This document shows, piece after piece, positions 10,796 through 21,438 of a stretch of 64,000 nucleotides of DNA. Source of the DNA: Earliella scabrosa (Eukaryota > Basidiomycota > Agaricomycetes > Polyporales > Polyporaceae); contig JABYQQ010000011.1 of assembly GCA_022605405.1 (NCBI GenBank), forward strand, positions 992,001 through 1,056,000, given 5' to 3'. The notes beneath the pieces are model-generated. The model was not told where the DNA came from, did not search any database, and saw only the letters and a list, made by a program, of their open reading frames with translations. Position 1 is the first letter of the stretch. Every line of letters starts with the position of its first letter. The translations under genes and the position numbers were made by a program.

Positions 10796-11115
10796 CTTCT
10801 GGTATCGGATAGACGAGTGAGAAGGTAAGACCGCACATATTGACAACATTTCACAACACTTGCCTGATATATAGTAGAGAACGGGTGTTAGACCGAGCAA
10901 GGCTCAATGCCTTCCCTTTAAGTCCTGCGATATTTAGGGGTACGTTTGCCATTAATAGGAGGATACCTGGACTGATTGAAAATATCCGCGTAAATGCCGG
11001 TGTCCCGTATACGGATGCCCCCTGAGCGTACCAGCACACCGATCGTGACATCACACGAACAGGGGTGTCCAGAAAATGACGGATATCCGAGGAAGATTCT
11101 CTGAATTCGTCGGAT

Positions 11116-12952
11116 CTAAAACACGAAGACATCTAGATCCGAGTTACTATCCTCCTCGTCGCTCGCCTAGGATCACTGCATTAGGATTGACGCGTCGATA
11201 GAGGACTATGCACTCACATTCAATCCGATTAGTTGCTCTTGATCAATCATGAATCCAGAGTAGTCGCCGATGTTGCCTCTCGTCGAGACTGCGTGAGGTA
11301 GTCTGCTCACGACTGGGTGCAGGAAGATATCCCCAGGTTCGATGACAACCTCCCTATCGACAATCTCAAAGCGACTCTTCGGGTACGGAACAGGGTCGTT
11401 GATCCGCTTAGGGTGCACGTTAAAGTCGAACATCCAGAACGCGGCCGTTTCCGACTCGATCATGACAGGCGGGAAGACCACGCGCGCGCCATGTATGTAC
11501 CTGAGTGCTGAAGTGAGCATCACATTCGGCGCAATGGACATCGCCAACATGGCAATCTGGAGGTGACTCACCTTAACCACTGGAAGCTAGCCAGGAAGTC
11601 GACGACCCGGGTATTGTCCGGACCCCACTCTTCCCAGTCTTTGACAATCACGGTACCCTTTCCCGCGCTTGCTGTGACATACGACAGGAGGTGACGGTTA
11701 TGCACAAACAAGGAGTAGTTGCCGGCGTGGTCTCCGTACAACAACGAAAACATGTGGATACGGGTGTCCTGGGCGGTATGGAACGGGCGTCCCGGAGTCG
11801 AATCAGCAACGAATGGACCGGAGTGAGTGAACGCTTGACGTAGCCCACGTCCAGGCTTCGTTCGAGGAAGGCGCAGTTCAGCGACTGGGGTAGGTGGTCG
11901 CTGGTTGATAAAGGAGTCCGCAGAAGTGGGGCCATGGTCAGCGTCGTCCTCGCCGTTGAAAGTGTAGAGGGCAATCGTGCCCTCATTGCCCGGAATTGTG
12001 ACGATGAACGAGCGGTTCGACAAAAACTCGAAGTCATAGGTGCCGATGGGCAGGCCAGACCCAGTACAGCACTATTGCAGAGTGAGCGAACAGGATCAGC
12101 GGAGATCGCAGGTATGACCCTACCACAACGTTCTTGCCCGTGCGCCAGTTCCAGATGAGCAACCCGGGACCGTCAACCAAGAAGAACGCGCCGATCACGT
12201 CATCAACGATCTGGATGGTGGATCTGGCTGCAGGCATTGGAAGTCGTGCCTGCAACACCGAGCGTGCAGCTTTAGGATGGGGTTTGTTGTCCCCTATTGT
12301 CCGCACATGAACGGTGAATTGTGAAAGGTATTCCAAGCTAGAGACAGCGATAAGAGCTCAAGAGTGTGAGGAGGCAAGTCGTCCACATACGTTGGTGGCT
12401 CTTCTTTGAGAAGGAGTGCCATCAGATCCTGCGAGGGATCAATGGCAAAGTCGCGAATAGTGACTCCGACGTCTTCCCGTTCAATGATCTTTGGCTCTGC
12501 GTTGGTGGAAGTCGGGAGCCAAGTGAGAGCGAGATGACGGGATCCGATGATTTCGTCCTCCAGTCTAGACGACGCAAATACGCCGTCCACGAGCTCATAG
12601 GCCTGGCACAGGGTCGGAGTGGATATCCGGTCGACCCGCGCCCAATCGAGAGATCGCCACCGGGCGCGGAGCTGCAGGAGCCGCGTCAGACGCTCCGAGG
12701 TTGAGAGATGACAACCGGTGCCGTCGACCATCCCGTCCGCGAAGAGCTCGATGATGTACTGCAGCTCAACCGTAGCTTTAACCAGGTTTCGCAGCACGGT
12801 GCATACCTGTGTCTAGTCAGCTTCGCTGAGGTCAACATTGAAATAGGCGTGCTCACGAGCATGCAACGAAGCAATTGCTTGGCATCGAGGTACCTGAGAA
12901 TGTGGATGAGCAGTTCTCCGGGGAGGGTCATAAAGGTAGGTTGTTCGATCAT
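11116..12952 (-). CDS. F-box domain protein, family copy 3 (519 aa)
   Basis: Six minus-strand exons: 12952-12857, 12806-12391, 12337-12124, 12071-11572, 11500-11218 and 11166-11116. They use the conserved phases 0-2-0-2-0 and give 519 aa. The F-box is in exon 1 (FMTLPGELLIHILRYLDAKQ). The family signatures ELQYIIELFADGM, DPSQDLMALL, LLIWNWRTG and FDFNVHPKR follow. The last exon is unusually acidic (ASDEEDSNSDLDVF) and slightly longer than in the other copies. The gene lies downstream of the SNF2 remodeller on the same strand. It is more diverged from copies 1 and 2 than those are from each other. Confidence 0.85.
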
Positions 12953-13418
12953 GGCATGAAGTCGTGACTTGCTGTGCGTTTGAGTTGAAGGAGCAAAGCG
13001 AAGCCTGGGCGCGACTGATCCTGAGGCCTGAAGTTCAACTTAAAGATAGGTTCAACTTGCCGCCACATCATCATGACGACGTCCAAAAGCGGAAAACTGC
13101 GCGCACGCACAGCCACTTACGCAACCTTCTCTACTTATCAAACGTGAAACGCTCGAGCATTGTGAAGCATAGCCGGGCTCAAGAGATGACGTGATTTATA
13201 ACACACCAAGAGTGTCGATCCGCTAACATTACATCGGCATCTTCATACAGTAATACAGTCTAATCAGCGCTCTACCATAGCTATGCAATCGAGATGAGTG
13301 TGCGGATGCTAAAGACATGCGGAGGAAAGCAAACAAGACAACATGCAATACAGTCGATCCCAGATCCATAACCATTCTCCCAATCCAGAATCCTGGACAG
13401 GACCAAGGGCATGCTCCA
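12953..13418. other. Intergenic region between F-box copy 3 and the remodeller gene
   Basis: This holds the promoter of the F-box gene and the 3' flank of the SNF2 gene. No separate gene or repeat was recognised. Confidence 0.4.
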
Positions 13419-16400
13419 TCATTCCTCCCCCTCGTCGTCCAGGTTGTCCATCATTCCCAGAATGTTCCCATCCGGGTCCACCGGGGCCTCATACACCGCA
13501 AACGCCGTGTGCGTCCCCGCCTTCGCGTCCGGCCGCACAATCGCAGCCGCAGCCTCCACCTCCTCGACCCCGCCCGCCGACGTCCAGCCCTTCTGGCGGT
13601 CCGCGAACACCTCCGGGCGGCGGTCGAGCAGGAGCTCGAGCTCCTCGTCGCTGATCACGCTCGCCTTGCCCGCCGCCGTGTTCGGCACCACCTGGATCTT
13701 CTCGCCCTCGAGCCGGTGCATCTCCATCGCGAGCTCCGCCAGCGCCTGGCTCTTGTTCCGCTTCGCCGTCGGGTTCACGAACTCGCCTTTGGCGATCACC
13801 AGCGCCTCGAGCTTGCGCTTCTCCGTCGCGCGCTGCAGGATCTTCGTCTCGATCGTGTGCGCGCAGAGCAGGCGGAAGATCAGCACGGGCCTTGTCTGGC
13901 CGATGCGGTGTGCACGATCTTGGGCTTGGAGGTCCGCTTGTGGGTTCTATCGGCCAGAACGACAGTGAGCGGGCGAGGTCGGTAGACATAGGCGGAGAAG
14001 CTTACCCAATCTTGGTCGTAGAAAATGACAGTATCGGCAGCAACGAGATTGAGGCCGAGTCCGCCAGACCGCGTGCTGAGAAGGAAGAGCCTGGGAGCGT
14101 CGGGCGCATCGCCACCCTCCGTGAATCGACGGATGTCCTCTTTGCGCTCGGCCATGCCCATGTTCCCATCTATCCGGCACACAGGCCAGCCCTTGAACTC
14201 CATCGCCCAATCCTTCACAGGTCAAGCGCACATGAGCGTCGCGCGCCGATGAAACGAGAGAACACGGCCAAACGACGTACCTCGATGATATCCAGCATCG
14301 TCGTGAACTGGCTGAAGAGCAGCACCTTGTGCCCGCGCGCGAACAGCGCATCGAGCAGCCGCTCCAGCACCATCATCTTGCCGCTCGCAGTGACGAGCTC
14401 CTCGTTCAGCACCGGCTCGCGCGTGATCGGGTCCTTCGGCCAGTGGAAGAGGTACGGGTGCTGGCACACCTTGCGCAGCTGCATGATCACGTTCTTGAGG
14501 TTCTTGTTGTTCACCTCCTTCGCTGTCGAGCAGTCAGCATGACCTCCAATCTCGCGCGAGTAACCGTAACCTCGGAGCACTCACTCGCTGCGCGTCGCTG
14601 CCATGCAAGGCCGAGCTGCTGACCCACGCTCTCGCGGTCCTTGCGCGCCTGGATCTGCCCCTCGTCCAGCCGCTTGAAGTAGTCCTCGTCGTCCGAGTCC
14701 AAGACGTAGTCCACATGCACCTTCTCGCGCAGTCCGCGGCTCTTCCGCTTCTTCTCCCGCACCTCGTCCTGAAGCGGCTTCTCCTCGTCCGACGAGGGTT
14801 CCTCGATGACTTGCCCCCCGCCGGTAATCGCCTCTGCCTCTCCACGGATCTGCGTGATCAGATGCTCGCGCAGCGCCTTGTCGCCCTTGACCGCGACCTC
14901 GTACAGCTCGCGCTGGCGCTCGCTGAGCGGCGTGTACAGCACGTACTCCTTCTTGGGCGGCAGCTGCATCTCGACGTCCGCCTTCATGCGCCGGAGGAGG
15001 AACGGCCGGAGGATGTCGTGCAGAGAGTGGATGAGCTTCGCTTGCCGGTCGGACGACAACTTGCTCTGCAGCCGGTTCTCGTCGAACCTGCGAAAACCGA
15101 TCAGTCACTCGCCGCGACGCTCCGCCCACAGCGGAAAAGAGAGAAAAAAGACCTACCAAGACTGGAACGTCGACAAGTCCCCAAACAGCTCCGGAAGAAC
15201 AAAGTTGAGCAGCGCCCACAGCTCCGCGAGGTTGTTCTGCAACGGCGTGCCCGTCAGGACCATGCGCGCCGCCGCGGGGATCCGCTTGATCTCGCGCATG
15301 AGCACGCAGTCGATGTTCTTCAGCCGGTGGCCCTCGTCCACGACGATGAAGCCCCAGTGGTACTTTGCCAGCTCCGCCCGGTCGTTGATCACGATCTGGT
15401 ACGTCGTCAGCACCACAGGGAAGTTCGTCTTCTGGTGCGGCTTCAGCGCGCGCGCGTTTCGCTCCTCCGCCGGACGAGGGAGCTCTTCGTCCACCGCCAT
15501 CGACTCCTCGAACTCGTCCGACCCCGCCTCCTCCTGGGCCTGCGCTCCCCGGCCCCGCGTCTTGGCGGGCGTGCGTCCGCCACCGCGCTTTCCCCGTGGG
15601 GTGGCCTTGCCTCGCGATCGAGTGGACGGGGCTTCATCCTCGGAGCTCTCATCATCTTTCTCGGTGCGTCCTCGTCCTGTGGCCTTACCGCGACCACGCC
15701 CCCTCCCACGACCCCTCCCGCGCGCAGACTTGCCTTTCTGCTTCCCCTTCTTCGCGCTCTCCGCCGCCGCTGCTGCCGCCGCAGCCTCCGCCGCCGACCC
15801 GGTCGCGACCTTGTAGTACTCCAGATCCACCGCGTCCATGACCATGTGCTTCCTGCGGATCTCCGCGCGCTCCTCCTTGGAGCCGTAGTAGGTCACGACG
15901 GGGATCTCGGGCGCGAAGCGCGCAAACTCGTTCGCCCAGTTGTCGAGCACCGCGAGCGGGCAGACGACCATGAACGGCGCGGGCGTGCGCTCGCGGAGGA
16001 ACGCGTGGAAGGAGATTGTTTGGATCGTCTGCGCGCTCAACCCAGTCAGTCGGGGCGGGTGGGAGCAGGATGCGAGTAGAGCCTTACCTTCCCTAGACCC
16101 ATCTCGTCCGCTGTGCGCAGCGCAGGTTAGCACACGCGCGCACCACACGCACGGAGATGGAGAGAGGGAACTCACCCAGTATACCAGAGATGCCGTTCTG
16201 ATGCAACCCCGCCATCCACGCGACCCCCTCGAGCTGGTAATCCTTCAGCGTCGCACCCGTGACGAGCGCAGGCTGCTCAAACGCAGGCTTCGCCTGCGCG
16301 TCCGCCTCTCCCATCTCCCCCTCCTCGCCCTCCTCGCCGTTCGTTTGGCTGCTCCCCGCCTTCACGCGCTTCGCCTCGCGCTCCTCCTCCGAGTCCGAAA

Positions 16401-17223
16401 CCACCCTCCCGCGCTTCCTCGAGCGCGTGGCCAGAGATTTCGGCTTCGGCTTCGACTGGGGCTTGGGTTTGGGCTCCTGCTTCCGGCGCGCGTAGTTGAC
16501 CCGCACCTGGTCCATCTGCTCCTTCAGCAGCCCCACGTACGTCGCCGACTTTTGCAGGAGGTTTTCGAGCTGCTCGAGGCGCGCGTCGGCGGGCTGTGTG
16601 CGGGGGTGAGATACGTACGTCTATGTCTACGTTTAGGGAGATATGGGGGTGTGGGTACGTACGTCTTCGTTTTCGTCTTCAACTTCCGAGGGTTTTGTCT
16701 GCCGGGGGATAGATGTGTTAGCGCATGGACGTTGCACCGACTGAGAGAGAGAACACGCGCAGCGAAGGGACAGCGGCGAGAACTATGGCTTGGGACTGAA
16801 CGGCTCTCCTGCCCCTTACGCGGGTTGTGCATACTGGCACAGGGAGACAAGACCGTGGCTGCACCTCGCCACCATGCAAACTCAGGGAACCAACGCCAGA
16901 CAGCCCCCGTCTGCCTGCAGGCAGCTCCGGACCCCCTCCGAAACACAAACAGCGAGAAGGAAGTACACACACCTTGCCAGTACTAGTGACCCGGTCGCTT
17001 CCGTTCACCACCTCCACCACCTCGACCTCATCCTCCTCGGTCTTAAACTGACCACCACCACCACCACCATCGTCAGCGTCAGCACCACAAAACCCAAAGC
17101 TCTCAGAGGGGGAGAACTCACCTCGTCGTCCGGGACAGTCACCGGGCTCGTAGGCGGGGACGTGGCCCGCGTCGGGGGCAGCGTGGGAGAGCGCGGGGTC
17201 GAGCGGGACGACGTTGCAGACAT
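13419..17223 (-). CDS. SNF2-family chromatin remodeller, LSH/HELLS/DDM1/Irc5 type (1001 aa)
   Basis: Ten minus-strand exons: 17223-17122, 17047-16973, 16698-16663, 16593-16176, 16110-16088, 16028-15157, 15087-14585, 14522-14281, 14212-14006 and 13946-13419. They join in frame to 1001 aa. The nuclear ATPase shows Walker A DEMGLGKT (about residue 212), the DEGH box (about 449), LTGTPLQNN, and the helicase C motif [11 protein letters not shown] (about 834-844). The order and wording of the motifs ([41 protein letters not shown]) match the LSH/DDM1/Irc5 clade, whose members slide nucleosomes for heterochromatin, DNA methylation or repair. Two low-complexity insertions stand out. One is about 125 residues with RG and acidic runs before motif II; the other is an acidic/basic stretch in the lobe linker. 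The N terminus is disordered. One exon is only 23 nt. The clade assignment is strong; the exact role is inferred. Confidence 0.93.
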
Positions 17224-18359
17224 GGCCGCCCAGCACGAGGTCGAGGTCGCAACAGGTTCTCAAGGGTAGAGTAGAGGTCTATCAGGGAGAGCCCAACAAT
17301 TCGAGCGTGATGGCGTCAAGCCTGTCAGTTGTGGTGGGTCAGACGCGAGTGACGGTGCGGAAGGGGAAAATGTGGCGTGCGCCGTGGTCCGTGACGAGCC
17401 CGAACGCGCTACGTCACAGGTGTGACAGAGCGTGTCTGTCCGTGACTTGGCGGCGCTTAGACGTCCCAAATCGGTCTTCCTCCTCTCCTCCACTTGCAAG
17501 CTACGGCACCGGCTGGAGGTTTGTCGAGTCCGTGAGGAGGGAATGGCTCGGTGCTATTCTGGTGAAATACGATAGTGTGGTGAGGATCTTGACACACCTC
17601 CCAAATATCAAGAACCTGATCCACCCATAGGTCGCAGGGGTCGCGATGGTGCACGTGGCAAGACGACTCCTCAGGCTCAGGCCGCTGGTTGAAACTTGAC
17701 GGGTCCTGTACCGTTCGCCGTCTCTGTTGACTGAGCAGCTGCCGCGGCTTACGTTGGGTAGGACTGTAAATAAGCCACGTTGGCTGCATTGACTCGTGAA
17801 CCTGGCGAGGATGGATATCCATGTTCCAACTTCAAGCTCGCGTCCGTCGGACTGCTCACAGACCATCGACGACCCGGCTGGCAAGACTACAGCATGTGTC
17901 TCCGTTTGCCTTGTATTGACCTGCACCATTGCGAACGCAGGGTATACGTCCACCGCTACGAGCCGAATCTACGACGACTCGAGTTTCGCGATCAACCGTT
18001 CACCGTGACGCGCTCCACAGTGCTGCCCGGACCCTCCGAGTGGCCCAATTTGAAGGCTCGCCCCCAGAAAGACAAAAGACCACGCACCCTCGTAATGGCG
18101 AGCGAGAACTTGAAATGTGCGTGCCAACTGCGACCCCCGTGCCTTGACTAACCCACTCACATCTCCCCTCAGCCCTCACTCAGGCCTCGGGCTCACGGTC
18201 CAGGTCACGAAACATCCGTTCGAACTTCGTCTTCTTCGACGAGGACGGGCCCCGATTCTACGACGGCACTGTGACTCAGGCCTCAGGAAGCACCTCGCTT
18301 GTCGGAGGACCGCTGGGCGCTCATTGACGATGTCGAGTCGCCGGCCCTTCCACTGGCAT
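17224..18359. other. Intergenic region upstream of the remodeller gene
   Basis: This holds the remodeller promoter. Overlapping ORFs on both strands lack recognisable motifs and consistent splice sites. No gene is called. Confidence 0.4.
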
Positions 18360-19580
18360 CAGCGTCGCGCGCACAATTTCACGGGGGGCGCAACGTGTAG
18401 TACTAGTCTGACTGGAACCAAGACTGTCGTGCACGCACGAGGACTACCGCGCCCCTCCAGCTCAAGACCACTCCAGCTCAAGGCCCATTCGTTGCGGCAG
18501 CGACTCTCCGGCCCTTGAAGCTTGAAGCTTGAACCTGTGTGGGGGCAACATCGGTAGACGACCTCGCCCATCCACCCTCCGCTTGGGCGAACTCGATTAA
18601 CGCCGACCGTCGTCCTCGTACGTCTTTCGATCCAACTCAGGCTCAGACCCCTGCAATCCCACGCAAGAAAGACTTGCCCTACAGTCAGGGGCAAGTACTG
18701 GCTTGAAGCTTAAAGCGTTGTGCGGGGGGGCACCACCCGTCCTCCGCCCTTCGCCTGGGCCAACTCCGCCAACGCCGACCGTCGTCCTCGTACGAAGTTC
18801 CTCTCGATCCCACACATTCCACCACCGCGTTCTCACGCAAGATAGACTTGCCTGCAGTCTGGGGTCAGTATTGGTACCATGGCAGCCCACCGCGACCCGC
18901 ACGGACCGCCACCTCGAGTCCAGCTTCCTATCCTTCGTTCTTCGTTCTTCAAAATTCGCGGCGCGTCGAGCGAACGCACGTCCTCTCCCCACAAACGATC
19001 CCGAGAACGAGCGAACCGTGACACGTCCGCCATCCAGCTCATCTTCGACCATCGCTCTGCACGCACGCGCACATCCGCTCTCTCTCAAGGCAAGTACTTC
19101 AAAGTTCATCCACCTCTCGTCGCGCTCCGAACCCCCCCCCCCCCCCCGTGTGGCGGGCTCGAACTGACTCGGCGGCCCCGCACAAACAGTGTATATCGCG
19201 ACATCTCCCATAGCATCGCAACCACCGTGGCCCGCACGCGGGGCTGGACGACAAGAAGGACAAGTCCCGCAAGCTTCCCATCCTTCGTTCTTCAGTCTTG
19301 AAGACGCGGACGTCGAGCCGGCGCACGTCCTCTCCCAACAAACGACCTCGAGAACGAGCGACCGTAACGCGTCCGCCATCCAGCTCATCGTCGACGGTAG
19401 CTCTGCGGGCACGCGCATATCTGCTCTCAAGGCAAGTACCGCTATCCGCCTCTCGTCGCGCTCCGTTTAACCCCCATGTGGCCGATATAGCTCACTCGAG
19501 ACCGCACAGACGATCACTCGTATATCGCAACATCGCCCATTCCCGCACGATCCGGCTCGAGCGGCCCTCACGATACTCAT
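18360..19580. repeat. Degenerate tandem repeat tract
   Basis: Several blocks recur in the same order. One containing AACGCCGACCGTCGTCCTCGTACG is at about 18598-18621 and again at 18772-18795. A GCTTGAAGCTT block lies near 18522 and again near 18702. An ACGCAAGA-AGACTTGCC block is at about 18661 and 18835. A second set (GTCCTCTCCC-ACAAACGA, GAGAACGAGCGA, GTCCGCCATCCAGCTCATC) is at about 18980-19050 and again at 19329-19392. Units are about 175 and 345 bp and heavily mutated. A run of 14 or so C residues lies at 19133-19147. No coding function is apparent. Confidence 0.55.
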
Positions 19581-21438
19581 CGCTAGCCTGCCCTGGCCCG
19601 CTGTGCTCGGGCATCATGTATGCCCTCGCATGCGACACTGAGGTCGAGGGTGCGGGGGGCATGGGCGGCGCTCAGCTCGCGAGGGCGTGGCAGGCGGGGA
19701 ACAGCTCTGGCAGCGCGTACCGCGAACCCGGTTCGTCCGTCCTCCTCTGGGTCGTTGTGGCTTCCAGACTCCAGTAAGGGGATCGAGGCATCATGCATTC
19801 ATGGGTGCGCCGCCGTCAGACTCGCGACCTACAGGAGCGCCCACCTTCTTCGCGTCCGGCGAGGACGGCGAAAGACGCATGTCATGAATGTCATCACGAT
19901 CGCTCAAACAGAGGAGTGTGGGTACGAGTTAAGCATATGCCAGTGGGTTGTCTACGGCCACGGCTATCTGGCAGACACGTGGTTCCTCATCTCGCACAGT
20001 GGCACTGAAGCTCCCCGGACTTCCCTGTGGACGTTTAGGGCGACCAACAGCGATGCTTCCGGATCTATTCATCAAGCTTTCGGGTTGGTTCCAAGACGCG
20101 ATCACCTCCTGCTCTGCTCAAACATTCCACATCGCAGTGGCGAGCGTCGCAAACGTATCGCCACCAAGATTATGAGCGCCATGCAACATATGTTGTGTAT
20201 GTGCATATCATGTTGTGGGTCCCAATTCATCTCCATCTTCCGTCCTCCATCTCTGACTTCGCCTCCGTGATCGCGCCCACATCCAAGGCTCCATCATTGC
20301 GTCCGAGGAGCGTCACGGTAGACCATGACGTCACGTGCTGGGAAGAGACGGTGAAGAGCCTCCGAGGAAGGAGTGGCGCGGCCGTTCCAAGTTCTTGAAG
20401 GCTCGCGGGACTATCAGCATGGCAGGCGGCGAACTACCGGCCAGGAACGACATCGCCCGCAATCGGAAGCTTCTCGCTCGCAGCAAAAATTCCCATCGCC
20501 GCATGCACCGATCTCTATCGCGTCGGCGAGCCCCCACCGCGCGAACATTGAAATATTCACGGGCCGCGCGCGCCGAGGGTGGTGCTGGAGGGTGCTGGAC
20601 GCCTCGCGGGGGGCAGGCAGAAGGCGGAGTTCCCTATTCGCGACAAGGCCTCGTGTTGGCCGAACGCGGCGATGGGAGTCCTTCGGTTCACACCGTGTTC
20701 AATGCTCGCCGCGGCGAGCTCTCGAACGTTCTTCTTCTCCTCGCCCGCCGTGCCGTGCCACTCACTGGAATGAAGCTTCGCTCGCCGCACGTTCTCGCCG
20801 GAGCTTGCCCGACAGCTGAGAAGCCCCCCGCAAAAAATTGGTGCGAGGCCAGGCACCGGGTGCATTAACGCCTGCACGCTTGCAGGTTCGACTCGCTCAA
20901 ATCTCCGCGTCCCCCCCCTCCACGCTCCGTCCGCCCTGGGGCCACGCGTCCGCGGTCGACAATGTCAGTACGGCGCAGTGCGAGCCACCCGCGCACGCCC
21001 CGCACTCGTCTGCGCATGCACGCAAGTCGACGGCGCGGCGGAGAAGGGTGGGCTTCTGTCGCGTAGAGGACCTGGGCGTGTTCGGGGGTGGTACTTATGG
21101 TCGGATTGGGCCGTGCGAGAGATCGCGAGCGTGGCGCGGGGCAGACGCGTGTCGAAGGGAGGCCAGACGTGGGACTGATCTTGCACACTCGGCAATACGT
21201 CCAGGTTATTTCCAGAGCCGTCCCCTGCCGTCTCTAGTCCGTGCGCCATCGGATTCGCCTCCTGCTCCTTCCCCCGGGTGGCTGCTGCTGGTGTATGTAA
21301 AAGTACGTTGCATTGTCCCCCTCCGCTTTTTCCCCTCCGCTCTCTGCTCCTCGCAAGCTTGGCCTCTCTCTGCTCGTCCCAGCCGCTCTCTTCCCCGCCC
21401 CCTCCCTCCGCCCGTCCTCCAGCCCCGAGTCCGGCGCG
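19581..21438. other. Gene-poor GC-rich region
   Basis: Many overlapping ORFs occur because of high GC content, but none has a family motif or coherent introns. The final part (about 21240-21438) should contain the promoter and 5' UTR of the secreted-protein gene that starts at 21439. Confidence 0.4.

Noticed and set aside
14715..16986. Long plus-strand ORFs (up to 454 aa) opposite the remodeller gene
   Set aside because: They are antisense shadows of high-GC coding sequence, rich in Arg/Leu/Pro, and overlap a gene with complete helicase motifs.
20860..20900. GGTTCGACTCG motif resembling a tRNA B box
   Set aside because: No matching A box or cloverleaf arms at tRNA spacing could be found on that strand.
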